Assembly (NCBI RefSeq): GCF_017916505.1
Contig: NZ_JAFMSZ010000004.1
Span: 219,680-283,679 of the forward strand
Source: Naasia sp. SYSU D00057
GTDB lineage: Bacteria; Actinomycetota; Actinomycetes; Actinomycetales; Microbacteriaceae
DNA length: 64,000 bases
Direction of reading: 5' to 3'
Shown one piece after another: positions 18,169 to 26,948 of the stretch. Under the pieces are notes generated by a model, which did not search any database, was not told the origin of the DNA, and saw only the letters and a list, made by a program, of their open reading frames with translations. Made by a program: the position numbers and the translations under genes. Within the stretch, counting starts at the first letter, position 1, and the number at the start of each line of letters is the position of its first letter.

Positions 18169-18975
18169 ATGGCGACGCTGACGAGATCGGTGCTGGCCCT
18201 CGGGGCGCTCCTGCCCGCCCTGCTGCTCGCGGGGTGCGGGGCGGGCTCTCAGTCGCCGCCCGACCCCATAATCGGGCCATCGGTGCCGGTCGAGCCGCCC
18301 GCGTCAGTCGCGCCGACCGCGCCTCCCGAGCCCTCCCCGACCGCCGCCGCCGAGCCGCCCCCTCCCGCCGAGCCGTCCCCGACCGAGAGCCCCGCTGACA
18401 CGACTCCGTCCGCCACTCCCGGGGAACCGCCCCCGCTGCGCGACCTGGTGCTGTCACCGGACGGACTCGACACGCTGGTGATGGGGGAGCCGATCGACAG
18501 CACCCTTGTCGAGTGGGACCCGCAGGGCTGCCGGACGCCGGAGAACCAGCACCTCTATCCCGAGAACCACCCGGAGTGGGGACGGTGGGAGGCGCGCTAT
18601 CCCGAGGTCGAGATCCGGGGCGGTTTCTCGGCACCCCCGTTCGCCGTCGCCGTCGACCCCGAGGGGAACCTCGCGCACCTGACAATCGCATCGCCCGCCA
18701 TCCGCACGGCCGAGGGAGTCGGCCTCGCATCGACGAGGGGCGAGGTGCTGGCGGCGTATCCCGCGGCCGTCGCCGAAGCCGGCGGCTGGGGCACCGCCTA
18801 CGGCGTCGACGGGGAGCGAGGACGCCTCGTCTTCGAGGTGGCGGACGACCCCACCGCCCACGGCGTCGCGGAGGGCGTGGTGTGGGACGTCCGTGTCGAG
18901 TCGCTCGAGTGGCCGTTGCGGTCGATCAGCGGCACCGATGTCGGCGGCATCCGCTGCCCGGGCAGCGAGACCTAG
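18169..18975 (+). CDS. Predicted lipoprotein with Pro/Thr/Ser-rich linker
   Basis: The 268-residue product starts at ATG 18169 with a signal peptide and lipobox LLLAGCGA (Cys at about residue 23). Residues 25-85 are a Pro/Ser/Thr/Glu-rich, probably disordered spacer. The C-terminal domain (about 90-268) has LDTLVMGEPIDS and a Gly/Asp-rich beta pattern, resembling unannotated secreted actinobacterial proteins. A CACACT hexamer six bases upstream suggests a leaderless transcript. The role is unknown. Confidence 0.82.
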   Translation: MATLTRSVLALGALLPALLLAGCGAGSQSPPDPIIGPSVPVEPPASVAPTAPPEPSPTAAAEPPPPAEPSPTESPADTTPSATPGEPPPLRDLVLSPDGLDTLVMGEPIDSTLVEWDPQGCRTPENQHLYPENHPEWGRWEARYPEVEIRGGFSAPPFAVAVDPEGNLAHLTIASPAIRTAEGVGLASTRGEVLAAYPAAVAEAGGWGTAYGVDGERGRLVFEVADDPTAHGVAEGVVWDVRVESLEWPLRSISGTDVGGIRCPGSET

Positions 18976-19043
18976 CCCGCAGGTGTCGGGATGCGACACG
19001 GTTCCTGGCGCGCGGTCCGCGTCCGAGCGGGGGCGCCGCGCCG

Positions 19044-19120
19044 CACTCCGCAGGACTTCCTGCATCCAGCAGGAGGAAGCGGCTCGGAAAGTCCTGCTGA
19101 ATGCGGAAAGTCCTGCTGAC
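19044..19120. repeat. Diverged TTCAGCAGG hairpin element, copy 4 (shortened spacers)
   Basis: R2 TCCAGCAGGA 19065-19074 faces L1 TCCTGCTGAA 19092-19101; R1 GCAGGACTTCC (19050-19060) faces GGAAAGTCCTGC (19105-19116) with one bulge. Both R1-R2 and L1-L2 steps are 19 bases, against 20 in other copies. The usual C/G next to the core is A/T on both sides. It lies in the 240-base gap before ftsK. Confidence 0.7.
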
Positions 19121-19202
19121 CGCCGGGGATTGTCGCCGACCGTTCCCCGAACGGGCGCAGCCGCCGCGCGCGTGTCACCGGGGGTGTGACGGGGGCCGGA
19201 CG

Positions 19203-19208
19203 TAGGGT
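19203..19208 (+). promoter_or_regulatory. -10 hexamer TAGGGT, leaderless start of ftsK
   Basis: The hexamer ends seven bases before ATG 19216. Confidence 0.6.
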
Positions 19209-19215
19209 GGGCGGC

Positions 19216-22020
19216 ATGGCTGGAGGCACCAGGACGACGAGCCGTGCCCGCACGACGGCGACCCGCAGTGCGGGAGCGAAGCCACGCAGCCGCACGTCGA
19301 CGACGCAGCGGACCAAGAAGTATCCCGTCATCCAGGAGGAGCAGGGGCTTCTCGCCAAGGCGTGGATGGGCCTCGCGCACGCGACCGGCGCCACCTTCAG
19401 GGCCCTCGGTCCCGAGAAGCTCGCGAAGGAGGAGCGGCGCGACGGCGTGCCGTTCCTGCTCTTCGTGCTCGCGGTTACCGGCGCCGTCGTCGAGTGGTTC
19501 TTCGTCGGAGAGCCCGTCGCCATGACCCTCGACGCCTGGACGTTCGGCGGGCTCTTCGGCCGGGTCGCCTTCGCGCTGCCCGTCGTCCTCTTCATCTTCG
19601 CGATCTGGCTCTTCCGGCACCCGAGCTCGGTGGAGGACAACGGCCGGATCGGGATCGGCCTCGCCATCCTCCTCGTGTCCGTCGCGGGCATCTGCTACCT
19701 CTGGTCCGGCACGCCGGCGCCGAGTGACGGCATCGACGCGATCGCCCTGGGCGGCGGCGTCTTCGGCTGGCTGACCGGCGCTCCGCTCGCCTGGCTCATC
19801 ACGCCCGTGGGAGCGACCCTCGTCTTCGGGCTCCTCGCGCTGCTCTCCCTCTTCATCATCACGAAGACGCCCCCGACCCACGTCGCCGACCGCCTCCGCC
19901 AGCTCTACGCCTACCTGTTCGGCGCCGAGACCGAGGAGGAGGCCCCGCCGGCGAAGGCGACGGGCAAGCGCGGCAGCAAGGACACGGCGGCGACGAGCAC
20001 GCTCGACGACCTCTTCTCGCCCGACGACGAGCCGGTCGACCCCGAGAGCCTGCCCTGGTGGCGCCGCAACAAGACCAAGCGGGAGGCCGACCGCGCCTTC
20101 GACACCCCGATCGTGGAGCAGTCGTTCACCGACGTGCTCGGCGTCGCCGGGGAGCCCCCGGCGGCCGCGACGGGCACCGCGCCCGGAGCGGTGCAGCCGC
20201 CGGACGACAGCGCCGACTTCGGCATCGAGCTCCTCGAGGACATGCTGAAGAAGGGCGACACGGCGCCCGTCACCCCGATCACGCCGAACGCGAATGCAAC
20301 CGAGGTGATCCAGCCGGTTCCGGCCGCGGTCGGGCCGATCGCGCCGGAGGCCGAGCCCGAGGCGGAGGCCGAGCCCGAGTTCGCGACGCCGATCCCGTCC
20401 GGGCCCTACCGGCTCCCGCCGATGGGCTCCCTCACCCCGGGCGAGCCCGCGAAGACGCGGTCCGAGGCGAACGACCAGATGATCGCCGCCATCACCGGCG
20501 TGCTCACCCAGTTCTCGGTCGACGCGAAGGTCACCGGCTTCTCCCGCGGTCCGACAGTCACCCGGTACGAGGTCGAGCTCGGGCACGGCGTGAAGGTCGA
20601 GAAGGTCATCGCGCTCGAGAAGAACATCGCCTACGCGGTGGCCTCCAACGAGGTGCGCATCCTCTCGCCCATCCCGGGCAAGAGCGCCATCGGCGTCGAG
20701 ATCCCGAACCCGGACCGTGAGACCGTCGCCCTCGCCGACGTGCTGCGCTCCGCGGCCGCGCTGAAGAGCAAGCACCCGATGACGATCGGCGTCGGCAAGG
20801 ACGTCGAGGGCGGCTTCGTCGTCGCGAACCTCGCGAAGATGCCGCACCTCCTGGTCGCCGGCTCCACCGGCTCGGGAAAGTCGAGCTTCGTCAACTCGAT
20901 GATCACGTCCCTGCTCATGCGGGCGACGCCGTCCGAGGTGCGCATGGTCCTCGTCGACCCGAAGCGCGTCGAGCTCACCGCCTACGCCGGCGTCCCGCAC
21001 CTCATCACGCCCATCATCACGAACCCCAAGAAGGCGGCCGAGGCGCTGCAGTGGGTCGTGAAGGAGATGGACATGCGCTACGACGACCTCGCGTCGTTCG
21101 GGTTCAAGCACATCGACGACTTCAACGCCGCCGTCGTGGCGGGCGAGATCATCCTCCCCGCCGGCAGCGAGCGCGTGCTCAAGCCGTACCCCTACCTGCT
21201 CGTCGTGGTCGACGAGCTCGCCGACCTCATGATGGTCGCGCCGCGCGACGTCGAGGACTCGATCGTTCGCATCACGCAGCTCGCCCGCGCGTCCGGCATT
21301 CACCTGGTGCTCGCGACGCAGCGCCCGAGCGTCAACGTCGTCACCGGTCTGATCAAGGCCAACGTGCCGTCGCGGCTCGCGTTCGCGGTGACGAGCGTCA
21401 CCGACTCGCGCGTCATCCTCGACCAGCCGGGCGCCGACAAGCTCATCGGCCAGGGTGACGGCCTCTTCCTGCCGATGGGCGCCTCGAAGGCCATCCGCAC
21501 GCAGGGCGCGTGGGTGACCGAGGCCGAGATCGCGAAGGTCGTCGAGCACTGCACGATGCAGGGCCGCCCCGAGTACCGGCAGGACGTCGCCGCCGTCGTC
21601 GAGCGCAAGGAGATCGACGCCGACATCGGAGACGACCTCGACCTGCTCCTGCAGGCCACCGAGCTCGTCGTGACCACCCAGTTCGGCTCCACGTCGATGC
21701 TGCAGCGCAAGCTGCGCGTCGGGTTCGCGAAGGCCGGCCGGCTCATGGACCTCCTCGAGTCGCGCGAGGTCGTCGGCCCCTCCGAGGGATCGAAGGCCCG
21801 CGACGTCCTCGTCACGGTCGAGCAGCTGCCCGGCGTGCTGGCGAAGATGCGCGGCGAGGAGCCCGGCGGAGCGCCGTCGGCCGTCCAGATGCCGCTCGAC
21901 GGATCGGGCCCCTCCGGCCGCGGTCCCGCATCCGACCCGGTGGAGGACCAGTTCGCCGGCTATGAGGTCGTCGACGCGTCCGAGTCCGAGGACGCCTGGG
22001 GCCTCACCGGCCGCGACTGA
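19216..22020 (+). CDS. ftsK: FtsK/SpoIIIE-family DNA translocase
   Basis: The 934-residue protein has a basic N-terminus, about four membrane helices in residues 85-225, an acidic Pro/Ala linker, and a motor domain from about residue 415. Walker A is [17 protein letters not shown], Walker B is [12 protein letters not shown], followed by [13 protein letters not shown]. The C-terminal gamma domain ([20 protein letters not shown]) recognises polar DNA sequences. It pumps chromosome ends through the septum. ATG 19216 is preferred over GTG 19186 because of the TAGGGT hexamer at 19203. Confidence 0.96.
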   Translation: MAGGTRTTSRARTTATRSAGAKPRSRTSTTQRTKKYPVIQEEQGLLAKAWMGLAHATGATFRALGPEKLAKEERRDGVPFLLFVLAVTGAVVEWFFVGEPVAMTLDAWTFGGLFGRVAFALPVVLFIFAIWLFRHPSSVEDNGRIGIGLAILLVSVAGICYLWSGTPAPSDGIDAIALGGGVFGWLTGAPLAWLITPVGATLVFGLLALLSLFIITKTPPTHVADRLRQLYAYLFGAETEEEAPPAKATGKRGSKDTAATSTLDDLFSPDDEPVDPESLPWWRRNKTKREADRAFDTPIVEQSFTDVLGVAGEPPAAATGTAPGAVQPPDDSADFGIELLEDMLKKGDTAPVTPITPNANATEVIQPVPAAVGPIAPEAEPEAEAEPEFATPIPSGPYRLPPMGSLTPGEPAKTRSEANDQMIAAITGVLTQFSVDAKVTGFSRGPTVTRYEVELGHGVKVEKVIALEKNIAYAVASNEVRILSPIPGKSAIGVEIPNPDRETVALADVLRSAAALKSKHPMTIGVGKDVEGGFVVANLAKMPHLLVAGSTGSGKSSFVNSMITSLLMRATPSEVRMVLVDPKRVELTAYAGVPHLITPIITNPKKAAEALQWVVKEMDMRYDDLASFGFKHIDDFNAAVVAGEIILPAGSERVLKPYPYLLVVVDELADLMMVAPRDVEDSIVRITQLARASGIHLVLATQRPSVNVVTGLIKANVPSRLAFAVTSVTDSRVILDQPGADKLIGQGDGLFLPMGASKAIRTQGAWVTEAEIAKVVEHCTMQGRPEYRQDVAAVVERKEIDADIGDDLDLLLQATELVVTTQFGSTSMLQRKLRVGFAKAGRLMDLLESREVVGPSEGSKARDVLVTVEQLPGVLAKMRGEEPGGAPSAVQMPLDGSGPSGRGPASDPVEDQFAGYEVVDASESEDAWGLTGRD

Positions 22021-22129
22021 CGCTCCGCGGGCAGCGGGTTGCCGCTGACGTGGGACAGCGCGACCTCGACCGTTGCGGGGGCGGGACACCACCGCGGGCG
22101 GGGGCATCGCCGGCTTCGGCGGTACCATT

Positions 22130-22136
22130 CAACGGA
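22130..22136 (+). promoter_or_regulatory. Probable -10 region of pgsA (TACCATT)
   Basis: A TACCAT hexamer in the 157-base gap after ftsK would start transcription near 22143, ahead of the Shine-Dalgarno at 22166-22172. Position is approximate to a base or two. Confidence 0.45.
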
Positions 22137-22177
22137 CGGCTCCTCTTCGAGGCGGCCCGGGTGGCAGGGGAGTGGGA

Positions 22178-22909
22178 GTGGCTCGGAACCACGGCGGCGC
22201 AGCCTCGAGCACGTCGCGGGAGCGCGCACGGCGGGCCACGGTCCGCGCTCGCGCCAGCTATGCGCGCGGCCAGGCGAAGGTCGTCGAGCGGGCCCGCGGC
22301 CGCGTCGTCCAGAAGGGCGAGGGCAAGGCCAGCGACGGCAACGTCGCCAACATCATCACCGTCGTCCGCATCCTCTTCGCCCCCGTCTTCCTGTGGCTGC
22401 TGCTGGCCGACGACGGGCGCGGCGGCACCCTCCGCTGGATCGCGGCCGCGCTGTTCATCGTCGGCATCGCCACCGACGGCGTCGACGGCCTGCTCGCCCG
22501 CCGCCGCAACCTGGTCACCAACGTCGGCATCATGCTCGACCCGATCGCCGACAAGGTGCTCATCGGCGGCGCCCTCGTCGCGCTGTCGCTGCTCGGCGAG
22601 CTGCCCTGGTGGGTGACCGCCCTCATCCTCGTCCGCGAGATCGGCATCACCGTCTTCCGGTTCAGCGTCCTCCGCGACCGTGTCATCCCGGCGTCCCGTG
22701 GCGGGAAGCTGAAGACCGTCATCCAGTCGGTCGCCATCTCGTACCTGCTCACGCCGCTGCCGGCCCTCGCCGACTCGCTCGGGTTCGACGCAGCCGTGCC
22801 GTGGATCGTCGGCACGGGCGTCGTCCTCATCGTCCTCGCCGTCATCCTCACCGTCGTCACCGGCCTCGACTACCTCTGGCAGGCGCGGCAGCAGAACCGG
22901 CGCCGGTGA
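22178..22909 (+). CDS. pgsA: CDP-diacylglycerol-glycerol-3-phosphate 3-phosphatidyltransferase
   Basis: This CDP-alcohol phosphatidyltransferase makes phosphatidylglycerol phosphate. The signature DGVDGLLARRR...LDPIADK fits DxxDGxxAR(x8)G(x3)D(x3)D. There are about five membrane helices after a basic 45-residue N-terminus. GTG 22178 (243 residues) is favoured because AGGGGAG lies five bases upstream; GTG 22172 and an upstream start at 22073 are possible but the latter precedes the predicted promoter. The stop overlaps the pncC start as GTGA. Confidence 0.92.
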   Translation: MARNHGGAASSTSRERARRATVRARASYARGQAKVVERARGRVVQKGEGKASDGNVANIITVVRILFAPVFLWLLLADDGRGGTLRWIAAALFIVGIATDGVDGLLARRRNLVTNVGIMLDPIADKVLIGGALVALSLLGELPWWVTALILVREIGITVFRFSVLRDRVIPASRGGKLKTVIQSVAISYLLTPLPALADSLGFDAAVPWIVGTGVVLIVLAVILTVVTGLDYLWQARQQNRRR

Positions 22910-23370
22910 CCCGCGCCGAGACCCTGCTCGCCGCCCTCGCCGCGCGGGGCCTCACCCTGGCCGTCGCCGAGTCCCTCACGGGTGGTCTCCTCGCCGACGC
23001 CCTGGTCCGCGTGCCCGGCGCCTCCTCGGTGTTCCGGGGAGGGATCGTCTCGTACGCCACCGACCTCAAGGCGACGATCCTCGGCGTCGACGCCACGCTG
23101 CTTCTCGAGCACGGCGCGGTGCACCCCGAGGTGGCGCGGCAGATGGCCGAGGGCGTCCGCCGCGTGTGCGGCGCCGATGTCGGCCTCGCCACCACGGGCG
23201 TCGCAGGGCCCGACCCGCAGGACGGGCATGCGCCCGGCGAGGTGTTCGTCGCCGCCGCCACCGACTCGGGCACCGTCGTCGTCCCCCTGACGCTGTCCGG
23301 AGACCGGGCCGCCATCCGCGCCGCCGCAGTGGAGGCCGTGCTCGACCTGGCCGCCGACGCTCCCGGTTGA
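22906..23370 (+). CDS. pncC: Nicotinamide-nucleotide amidohydrolase (CinA C-terminal domain)
   Basis: The 154-residue single-domain CinA_C protein shows AVAESLTGGLLADALVRVPG, SVFRGGIVSYATDLK and ATTGVAGPDPQDG, which are the family hallmarks. Proteins of this type deamidate nicotinamide mononucleotide in NAD salvage. The N-terminal CinA domain is absent, as in other actinobacteria where the gene follows pgsA. It is coupled to pgsA by a four-base overlap. Confidence 0.93.
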   Translation: MTRAETLLAALAARGLTLAVAESLTGGLLADALVRVPGASSVFRGGIVSYATDLKATILGVDATLLLEHGAVHPEVARQMAEGVRRVCGADVGLATTGVAGPDPQDGHAPGEVFVAAATDSGTVVVPLTLSGDRAAIRAAAVEAVLDLAADAPG

Positions 23371-23515
23371 GCCGGAATAGCGCAGGTTCCGGGAAGGTTA
23401 TGTCTTATGTGCTCACAAGCAACACACAACGCGTCTCAGTAGGGTGTGAGGCACGGTCGGGGTATGGTTCCCCCACCACCCGCAATCACGAGGCAACGCA
23501 CAGTAGGGAGGGACA

Positions 23516-23851
23516 GTGGTTCTAGTTCGTCAGGAGCTTGGCGACGTTCTGCGCGACTTCCGTCTGCAGAAGGGACGCACCCTCCGGCAGGTGGCCAGCA
23601 AGGCGAGTGTCGCCCTCGGTTATCTCAGCGAGGTCGAGCGCGGCCAGAAGGAGGCCTCCTCCGAGATCCTCGCTTCGGTCGCGGATGCGCTCGACACCCC
23701 CATCTCGGTCATCATGCGCGAGGTCGGCGACCGCCTGGCCGTCATCGAAGGCATCGACGTCATCCCGGACACCGTTCCGGCCGACCTCAGCGAGCGGTTC
23801 GGCAACGACTCGTTCGCGAAGGACCTCGACGCGGACCTCGTCGCCCGCTGA
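23516..23851 (+). CDS. XRE-family transcriptional regulator, ClgR type
   Basis: The 111-residue protein has a helix-turn-helix (about residues 8-62) with RTLRQVASKASVALGYLSEVERGQKEASSEILASV, the near-invariant ClgR sequence. ClgR-type factors activate clp protease genes and, in several actinobacteria, recA or stress genes. The gene position between pncC and recA matches clgR elsewhere. GTG 23516 follows AGGGAGGGA. The short C-terminal tail ends in DLVAR. The symbol is withheld because the call is by family and position only. Confidence 0.9.
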   Translation: MVLVRQELGDVLRDFRLQKGRTLRQVASKASVALGYLSEVERGQKEASSEILASVADALDTPISVIMREVGDRLAVIEGIDVIPDTVPADLSERFGNDSFAKDLDADLVAR

Positions 23852-23868
23852 CGGGCGCACGTCCACTC

Positions 23869-23894
23869 GAACGCCCCGCTCCGGCGGGGCGTTC
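23869..23894 (+). terminator. Intrinsic terminator after ClgR-type gene
   Basis: A perfect 11-bp stem (GAACGCCCCGC with GCGGGGCGTTC) and a TCCG tetraloop lie 18 bases after the stop. Confidence 0.88.
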
Positions 23895-23955
23895 GCCGTT
23901 TCCGGGGGCGGTTCGGGGACGTTCCGGGGCCCTCCGAGCGCCCCGATGTGATTGA

Positions 23956-23961
23956 TAGCGT
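23956..23961 (+). promoter_or_regulatory. -10 hexamer TAGCGT, leaderless start of DUF3046 gene
   Basis: The hexamer ends six bases before ATG 23968. Confidence 0.55.
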
Positions 23962-23967
23962 GGCGGG

Positions 23968-24189
23968 ATGCGACTGAGCGAGTTCCAATTCGCGGTCGCC
24001 GAGGAGTTCGGCGACGCGTACGGACGCGCGCTCGTCCGCGAGCTCGTGATCGACGAGCTCGGCGGGCTCACCCCTGAGCAGGCCCTCGCCGCCGGGCGCC
24101 GTCCCGGCGAGGTGTGGACGGCTCTCTGCAAGGCCGCCGGAGTGCCCCGTGAGCGCTGGCACGGGCGGGGCCGACCGGCGGTCGGATAG
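23968..24189 (+). CDS. DUF3046 protein
   Basis: The 73-residue protein reads [20 protein letters not shown] at the N-terminus, followed by [14 protein letters not shown] and [18 protein letters not shown], which covers the whole DUF3046 family pattern. The function is unknown, but the gene characteristically sits directly upstream of recA in actinobacteria, as here. Confidence 0.9.
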   Translation: MRLSEFQFAVAEEFGDAYGRALVRELVIDELGGLTPEQALAAGRRPGEVWTALCKAAGVPRERWHGRGRPAVG

Positions 24190-24213
24190 CCTCCGCGACA
24201 CGCCGCCGCGCTC

Positions 24214-24229
24214 TCGAAGATACCTTCGA
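24214..24229. promoter_or_regulatory. LexA (SOS) box of recA
   Basis: TCGAAGATACCTTCGA is a perfect inverted repeat with 6-base arms around four bases, matching the Gram-positive/actinobacterial SOS-box form. A -10 candidate TAGTGT lies at 24237-24242, so the box covers the -35 zone. Confidence 0.85.
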
Positions 24230-24236
24230 AGAGTCG

Positions 24237-24242
24237 TAGTGT
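24237..24242 (+). promoter_or_regulatory. Probable recA -10 hexamer TAGTGT
   Basis: It leaves a leader of about 175 bases before ATG 24425. The leader contains a perfect 8-bp stem (24287-24294 with 24301-24308). Confidence 0.45.
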
Positions 24243-24424
24243 CCTTCACAGGTGACCGAGCAGGGGAATCCTCCACCGGAAGCGCCCCTCCGACCGCGAT
24301 GTCGGAGGCCGCGTCTACCGTCGGAGACAGCCGGCGAGAACACCGAAAGAGCCTTGTCGCACCGGACCGCGCCGGACGCGGGCGACAGCCTATAGGCCGC
24401 CATTTTCGACATTCAGGAGATCCC

Positions 24425-25504
24425 ATGCCCTCACCCGCAGACCGCGAGAAGGCCCTCGAGACCGCCCTCGCCCAGATCGATCGCCAGTTCGGCAAGGGCT
24501 CCGTCATGCGCCTCGGCACCGAGGAGCGCGCGCCGATCGAGATCATCCCCACCGGGTCCATCGCGCTCGACGTCGCGCTCGGCATCGGCGGTCTTCCGCG
24601 CGGCCGCATCGTCGAGATCTACGGCCCGGAGTCGTCCGGAAAGACGACCCTCACGCTCCACGCGATCGCGAACGCGCAGCGCAAGGGCGGCATCGCCGCG
24701 TTCATCGACGCGGAGCACGCGCTCGACCCGGAGTACGCGAAGAAGCTCGGCGTCGACATCGACTCCCTCCTCGTCTCCCAGCCCGACACCGGTGAGCAGG
24801 CGCTCGAGATCGCGGACATGCTCGTCCGCTCCGGCTCGATCGACCTGGTCGTCATCGACTCCGTCGCGGCGCTCGTGCCCCGCGCCGAGCTCGAGGGCGA
24901 CATGGGCGACTCGCACGTCGGCCTCCAGGCCCGCCTCATGTCGCAGGCGCTGCGCAAGCTGACCGGTGGTCTCAACCAGACGAAGACCACCGCCATCTTC
25001 ATCAACCAGCTCCGCGAGAAGGTCGGCGTCTTCTTCGGAAGCCCCGAGACCACCGCGGGCGGCAAGGCGCTCAAGTTCTACGCGTCGGTCCGCCTCGACA
25101 TCCGCCGCATCGAGACGCTGAAGGACGGCACGGACGCGGTCGGCAACCGCACCCGCGTCAAGGTGGTCAAGAACAAGATGGCGCCGCCGTTCAAGCAGGC
25201 CGAGTTCGACATCCTCTACGGCGTCGGCATCAGCCGCGAGGGCAGCCTCATCGACTTCGGTGTGGAGCACAACATCGTCAAGAAGTCGGGTGCCTGGTAC
25301 ACCTACGACGGCGACCAGCTCGGCCAGGGCAAGGAGAACGCCCGCAACTTCCTGCTCAACAATCCGGATATCGCCAACGAGATCGAGAAGAAGATCCTCG
25401 TGAAGCTCGGCGTTCTCAAGGCGCCGGGCGAGGCCGGTACCGCCGCCGAGACGGCCGGTCCCGTGCCGATCCAGCAGAAGATGGCCGCCCGCAAGGGCGC
25501 CTGA
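24425..25504 (+). CDS. recA: Recombinase RecA
   Basis: The 359-residue protein starts at ATG 24425 after AGGAGA. Walker A is [10 protein letters not shown] (about residue 67), Walker [11 protein letters not shown], and loop L2 with [18 protein letters not shown] is complete; there is no intein. RecA forms filaments on single-stranded DNA, drives strand exchange and stimulates LexA self-cleavage. The frame happens to be open upstream to 24149, but that includes the SOS box and is not coding. recX follows two bases later. Confidence 0.98.
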   Translation: MPSPADREKALETALAQIDRQFGKGSVMRLGTEERAPIEIIPTGSIALDVALGIGGLPRGRIVEIYGPESSGKTTLTLHAIANAQRKGGIAAFIDAEHALDPEYAKKLGVDIDSLLVSQPDTGEQALEIADMLVRSGSIDLVVIDSVAALVPRAELEGDMGDSHVGLQARLMSQALRKLTGGLNQTKTTAIFINQLREKVGVFFGSPETTAGGKALKFYASVRLDIRRIETLKDGTDAVGNRTRVKVVKNKMAPPFKQAEFDILYGVGISREGSLIDFGVEHNIVKKSGAWYTYDGDQLGQGKENARNFLLNNPDIANEIEKKILVKLGVLKAPGEAGTAAETAGPVPIQQKMAARKGA

Positions 25505-25505
25505 C

Positions 25506-26288
25506 GTGCCGCCCGTTTCGGGCGACGCCCAATGGGTCGCCCCGGTCGTTCCGCTCTTCGGGCGGGACGACCGGGGGCGTCCAGCGGACGCTCCGCCGAA
25601 GCAGCAGGCTGAGCAGGAGCAGGAGCAGGACTCCGGCGAGGCATCGCCTCCGTTCTTGTCACCGGCCCCGGTGCGCGCTCCGATCACCTTCGCCGGCATG
25701 TTCCCGTCGGAAGCCGCCGAGTCCGCCGAGACTGACCGATCCCCGGCTGACCGGTCCGCCGAGCCGCGGGAGGCAACTGCGGACGAGACCCACGCCGCCG
25801 GCCGGTCTGACCGGGCCGCCGAGCGCGCTGCTCGCCGCGCACAGAACGTCAGCGTCTCGGCGCTCGCCCGGCGCGGCATGTCTGTCGCCGAGCTCCGCGA
25901 CACGCTCGCCCAGCGCGGCATCGACTCCGAGGACGCGGAGGCGGAGATCGAGCGCCTCGTCGAGAGTCGCTACCTCGACGACGTCCGGCTCGCCGAGTCG
26001 GTCGTGCGCACTGAGACCGAGCGCAAAGGCAAGGGCCGCTCCGCCGTGGTCGCCGAGCTGCGCCGCCGCAAAGTGGCGGACGAGGCCATCGAGGCCGCGC
26101 TCGAGGAGATCGACGACGAGGAGGAGCGGGAGCTCGCCGTCGCCGTCGCCCGGAAGCGGGCCCGCCAGCTGACGAGCTACGACGAGCAGACGGCCCGTCG
26201 CCGGCTCGCGGGCTTCCTGCAGCGGCGCGGCTTCTCCGGCTCCGTGCTGCAGCACGCGCTGGACGCCGCCCTCCGCCCCGAGGACTGA
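25506..26288 (+). CDS. recX: Regulatory protein RecX with long N-terminal extension
   Basis: The 260-residue protein has its RecX domain in about residues 110-255 ([40 protein letters not shown], three-helix repeats). Residues 1-105 are Glu/Ala/Pro-rich and probably disordered. RecX caps and inhibits RecA filaments. GTG 25506 begins one base after the recA stop, so the two are co-transcribed and under the same SOS control. A start nearer the domain cannot be excluded. Confidence 0.92.
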   Translation: MPPVSGDAQWVAPVVPLFGRDDRGRPADAPPKQQAEQEQEQDSGEASPPFLSPAPVRAPITFAGMFPSEAAESAETDRSPADRSAEPREATADETHAAGRSDRAAERAARRAQNVSVSALARRGMSVAELRDTLAQRGIDSEDAEAEIERLVESRYLDDVRLAESVVRTETERKGKGRSAVVAELRRRKVADEAIEAALEEIDDEEERELAVAVARKRARQLTSYDEQTARRRLAGFLQRRGFSGSVLQHALDAALRPED

Positions 26289-26311
26289 CCTGGCCCGAAC
26301 GGCGGGCCGAT

Positions 26312-26480
26312 GAGGCTCAGCAGGGACTGAACCGGGCTCCAGCAGGCAGGAGTGGCTCCAGCAGGAACGGGGAAGCTTTCAGCAGGAACGGAGTCAGGTT
26401 CGTCAGGCGCGGCGTGGCTTCAGCAGGAACGGAGCCGGGTTCAGCAGGCACGGGGTGGCTCCACCAGGAACGGAGTCAGG
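26312..26480. repeat. Tandem R arms, 20-21 bp period
   Basis: CAGCAGG-type units occur near 26319, 26340, 26359, 26380, 26421 and 26441 with decayed units near 26402 (GTCAGGC) and 26463 (CACCAGG), running into copy 5. This is the mirror image of the L-arm expansion at 4181. It starts 24 bases after the recX stop. Confidence 0.8.
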
Positions 26481-26557
26481 TTCAGCAGGCACGGAGTGGC
26501 TCCAGCAGGCGTCGCAGGCCCGGTTTTGCCTGCTGAACCCCTCGGGTGCCTGCTGAA
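26481..26557. repeat. 77-bp TTCAGCAGG hairpin element, copy 5
   Basis: R1 26481-26489, R2 26501-26510, L1 26528-26537, L2 26549-26557. The loop ends in GGCCCGGTTTT, shared with copy 6. Bases 26558-26635 between copies 5 and 6 contain no gene or obvious site. Confidence 0.85.
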
Positions 26558-26656
26558 CGGGTGGAAGTCCCTGCTCGGTCAGCTGCCACGGGCCGGGCGG
26601 ACGCATACCCTGCCCAGAAGTCGGCACGGCCCTGCTTCAGCAGGCACTCAACCGGG

Positions 26657-26733
26657 CTCAGCAGGCACGAAGCGGCTTCAGCAGGCACCAGGGGCCCGGT
26701 TTTGCCTGCTGAAGCCCTCGGATGCCTGCTGAA
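26657..26733. repeat. 77-bp TTCAGCAGG hairpin element, copy 6, with outer arms
   Basis: R1 26657-26665, R2 26677-26686, L1 26704-26713, L2 26725-26733. An additional R arm (26636-26644) and L arm (26747-26755) lie one further period outside on each side, making a three-plus-three element. Confidence 0.85.
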
Positions 26734-26784
26734 CCCAGCGAATCTGCCTGCTGAAGCGCTCCGAAGCCGGCGGAACCTGACCGG

Positions 26785-26860
26785 ACGTGCCTGCCGAAGA
26801 CCTCGGTGCCTGCCGAAGGCCTCGAGTGCCTGCTGAACCCAGCGCGAGTTCCGGCTGAAC
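26785..26860. repeat. Degenerate L-arm tail
   Basis: Units CCTGCCGAA (near 26790 and 26810), CCTGCTGAA (near 26829) and CGGCTGAAC (near 26851) continue the 20-base rhythm with substitutions. The remaining bases to the miaB promoter (26861-26934) show nothing else. Confidence 0.65.
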
Positions 26861-26934
26861 CCGCCTCGCCGTCGCGGCCGCGGCATCCCGAGGGCGCGCA
26901 GACCGCCGGACGGATGGGCCGCCGCGCCGCGACG

Positions 26935-26940
26935 TACACT
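26935..26940 (+). promoter_or_regulatory. -10 hexamer TACACT, leaderless start of miaB
   Basis: The hexamer ends eight bases before GTG 26949. Confidence 0.55.
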
Positions 26941-26948
26941 TGCCGATC

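Noticed and set aside
18454..22128. A 1,224-residue open frame on the minus strand
   Set aside because: It lies antisense to ftsK and the lipoprotein gene, is composed of Arg/Asp/Gly/Leu-rich low-complexity sequence, and has no recognisable domain. Such frames arise from high GC at third positions; several similar ones (for example 2365-4101, 54078-56426, 56354-58915) were left out for the same reason.
24149..24424. N-terminal extension of RecA
   Set aside because: The frame is open, but it would cover the SOS box, the -10 candidate and the Shine-Dalgarno, and it does not resemble any RecA N-terminus.
26312..26860. Possible CRISPR array
   Set aside because: The repeated core is about 9-10 bases with an 11-base spacer, repeats occur in both orientations, and no cas gene is present. 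CRISPR repeats are longer and all in one direction.
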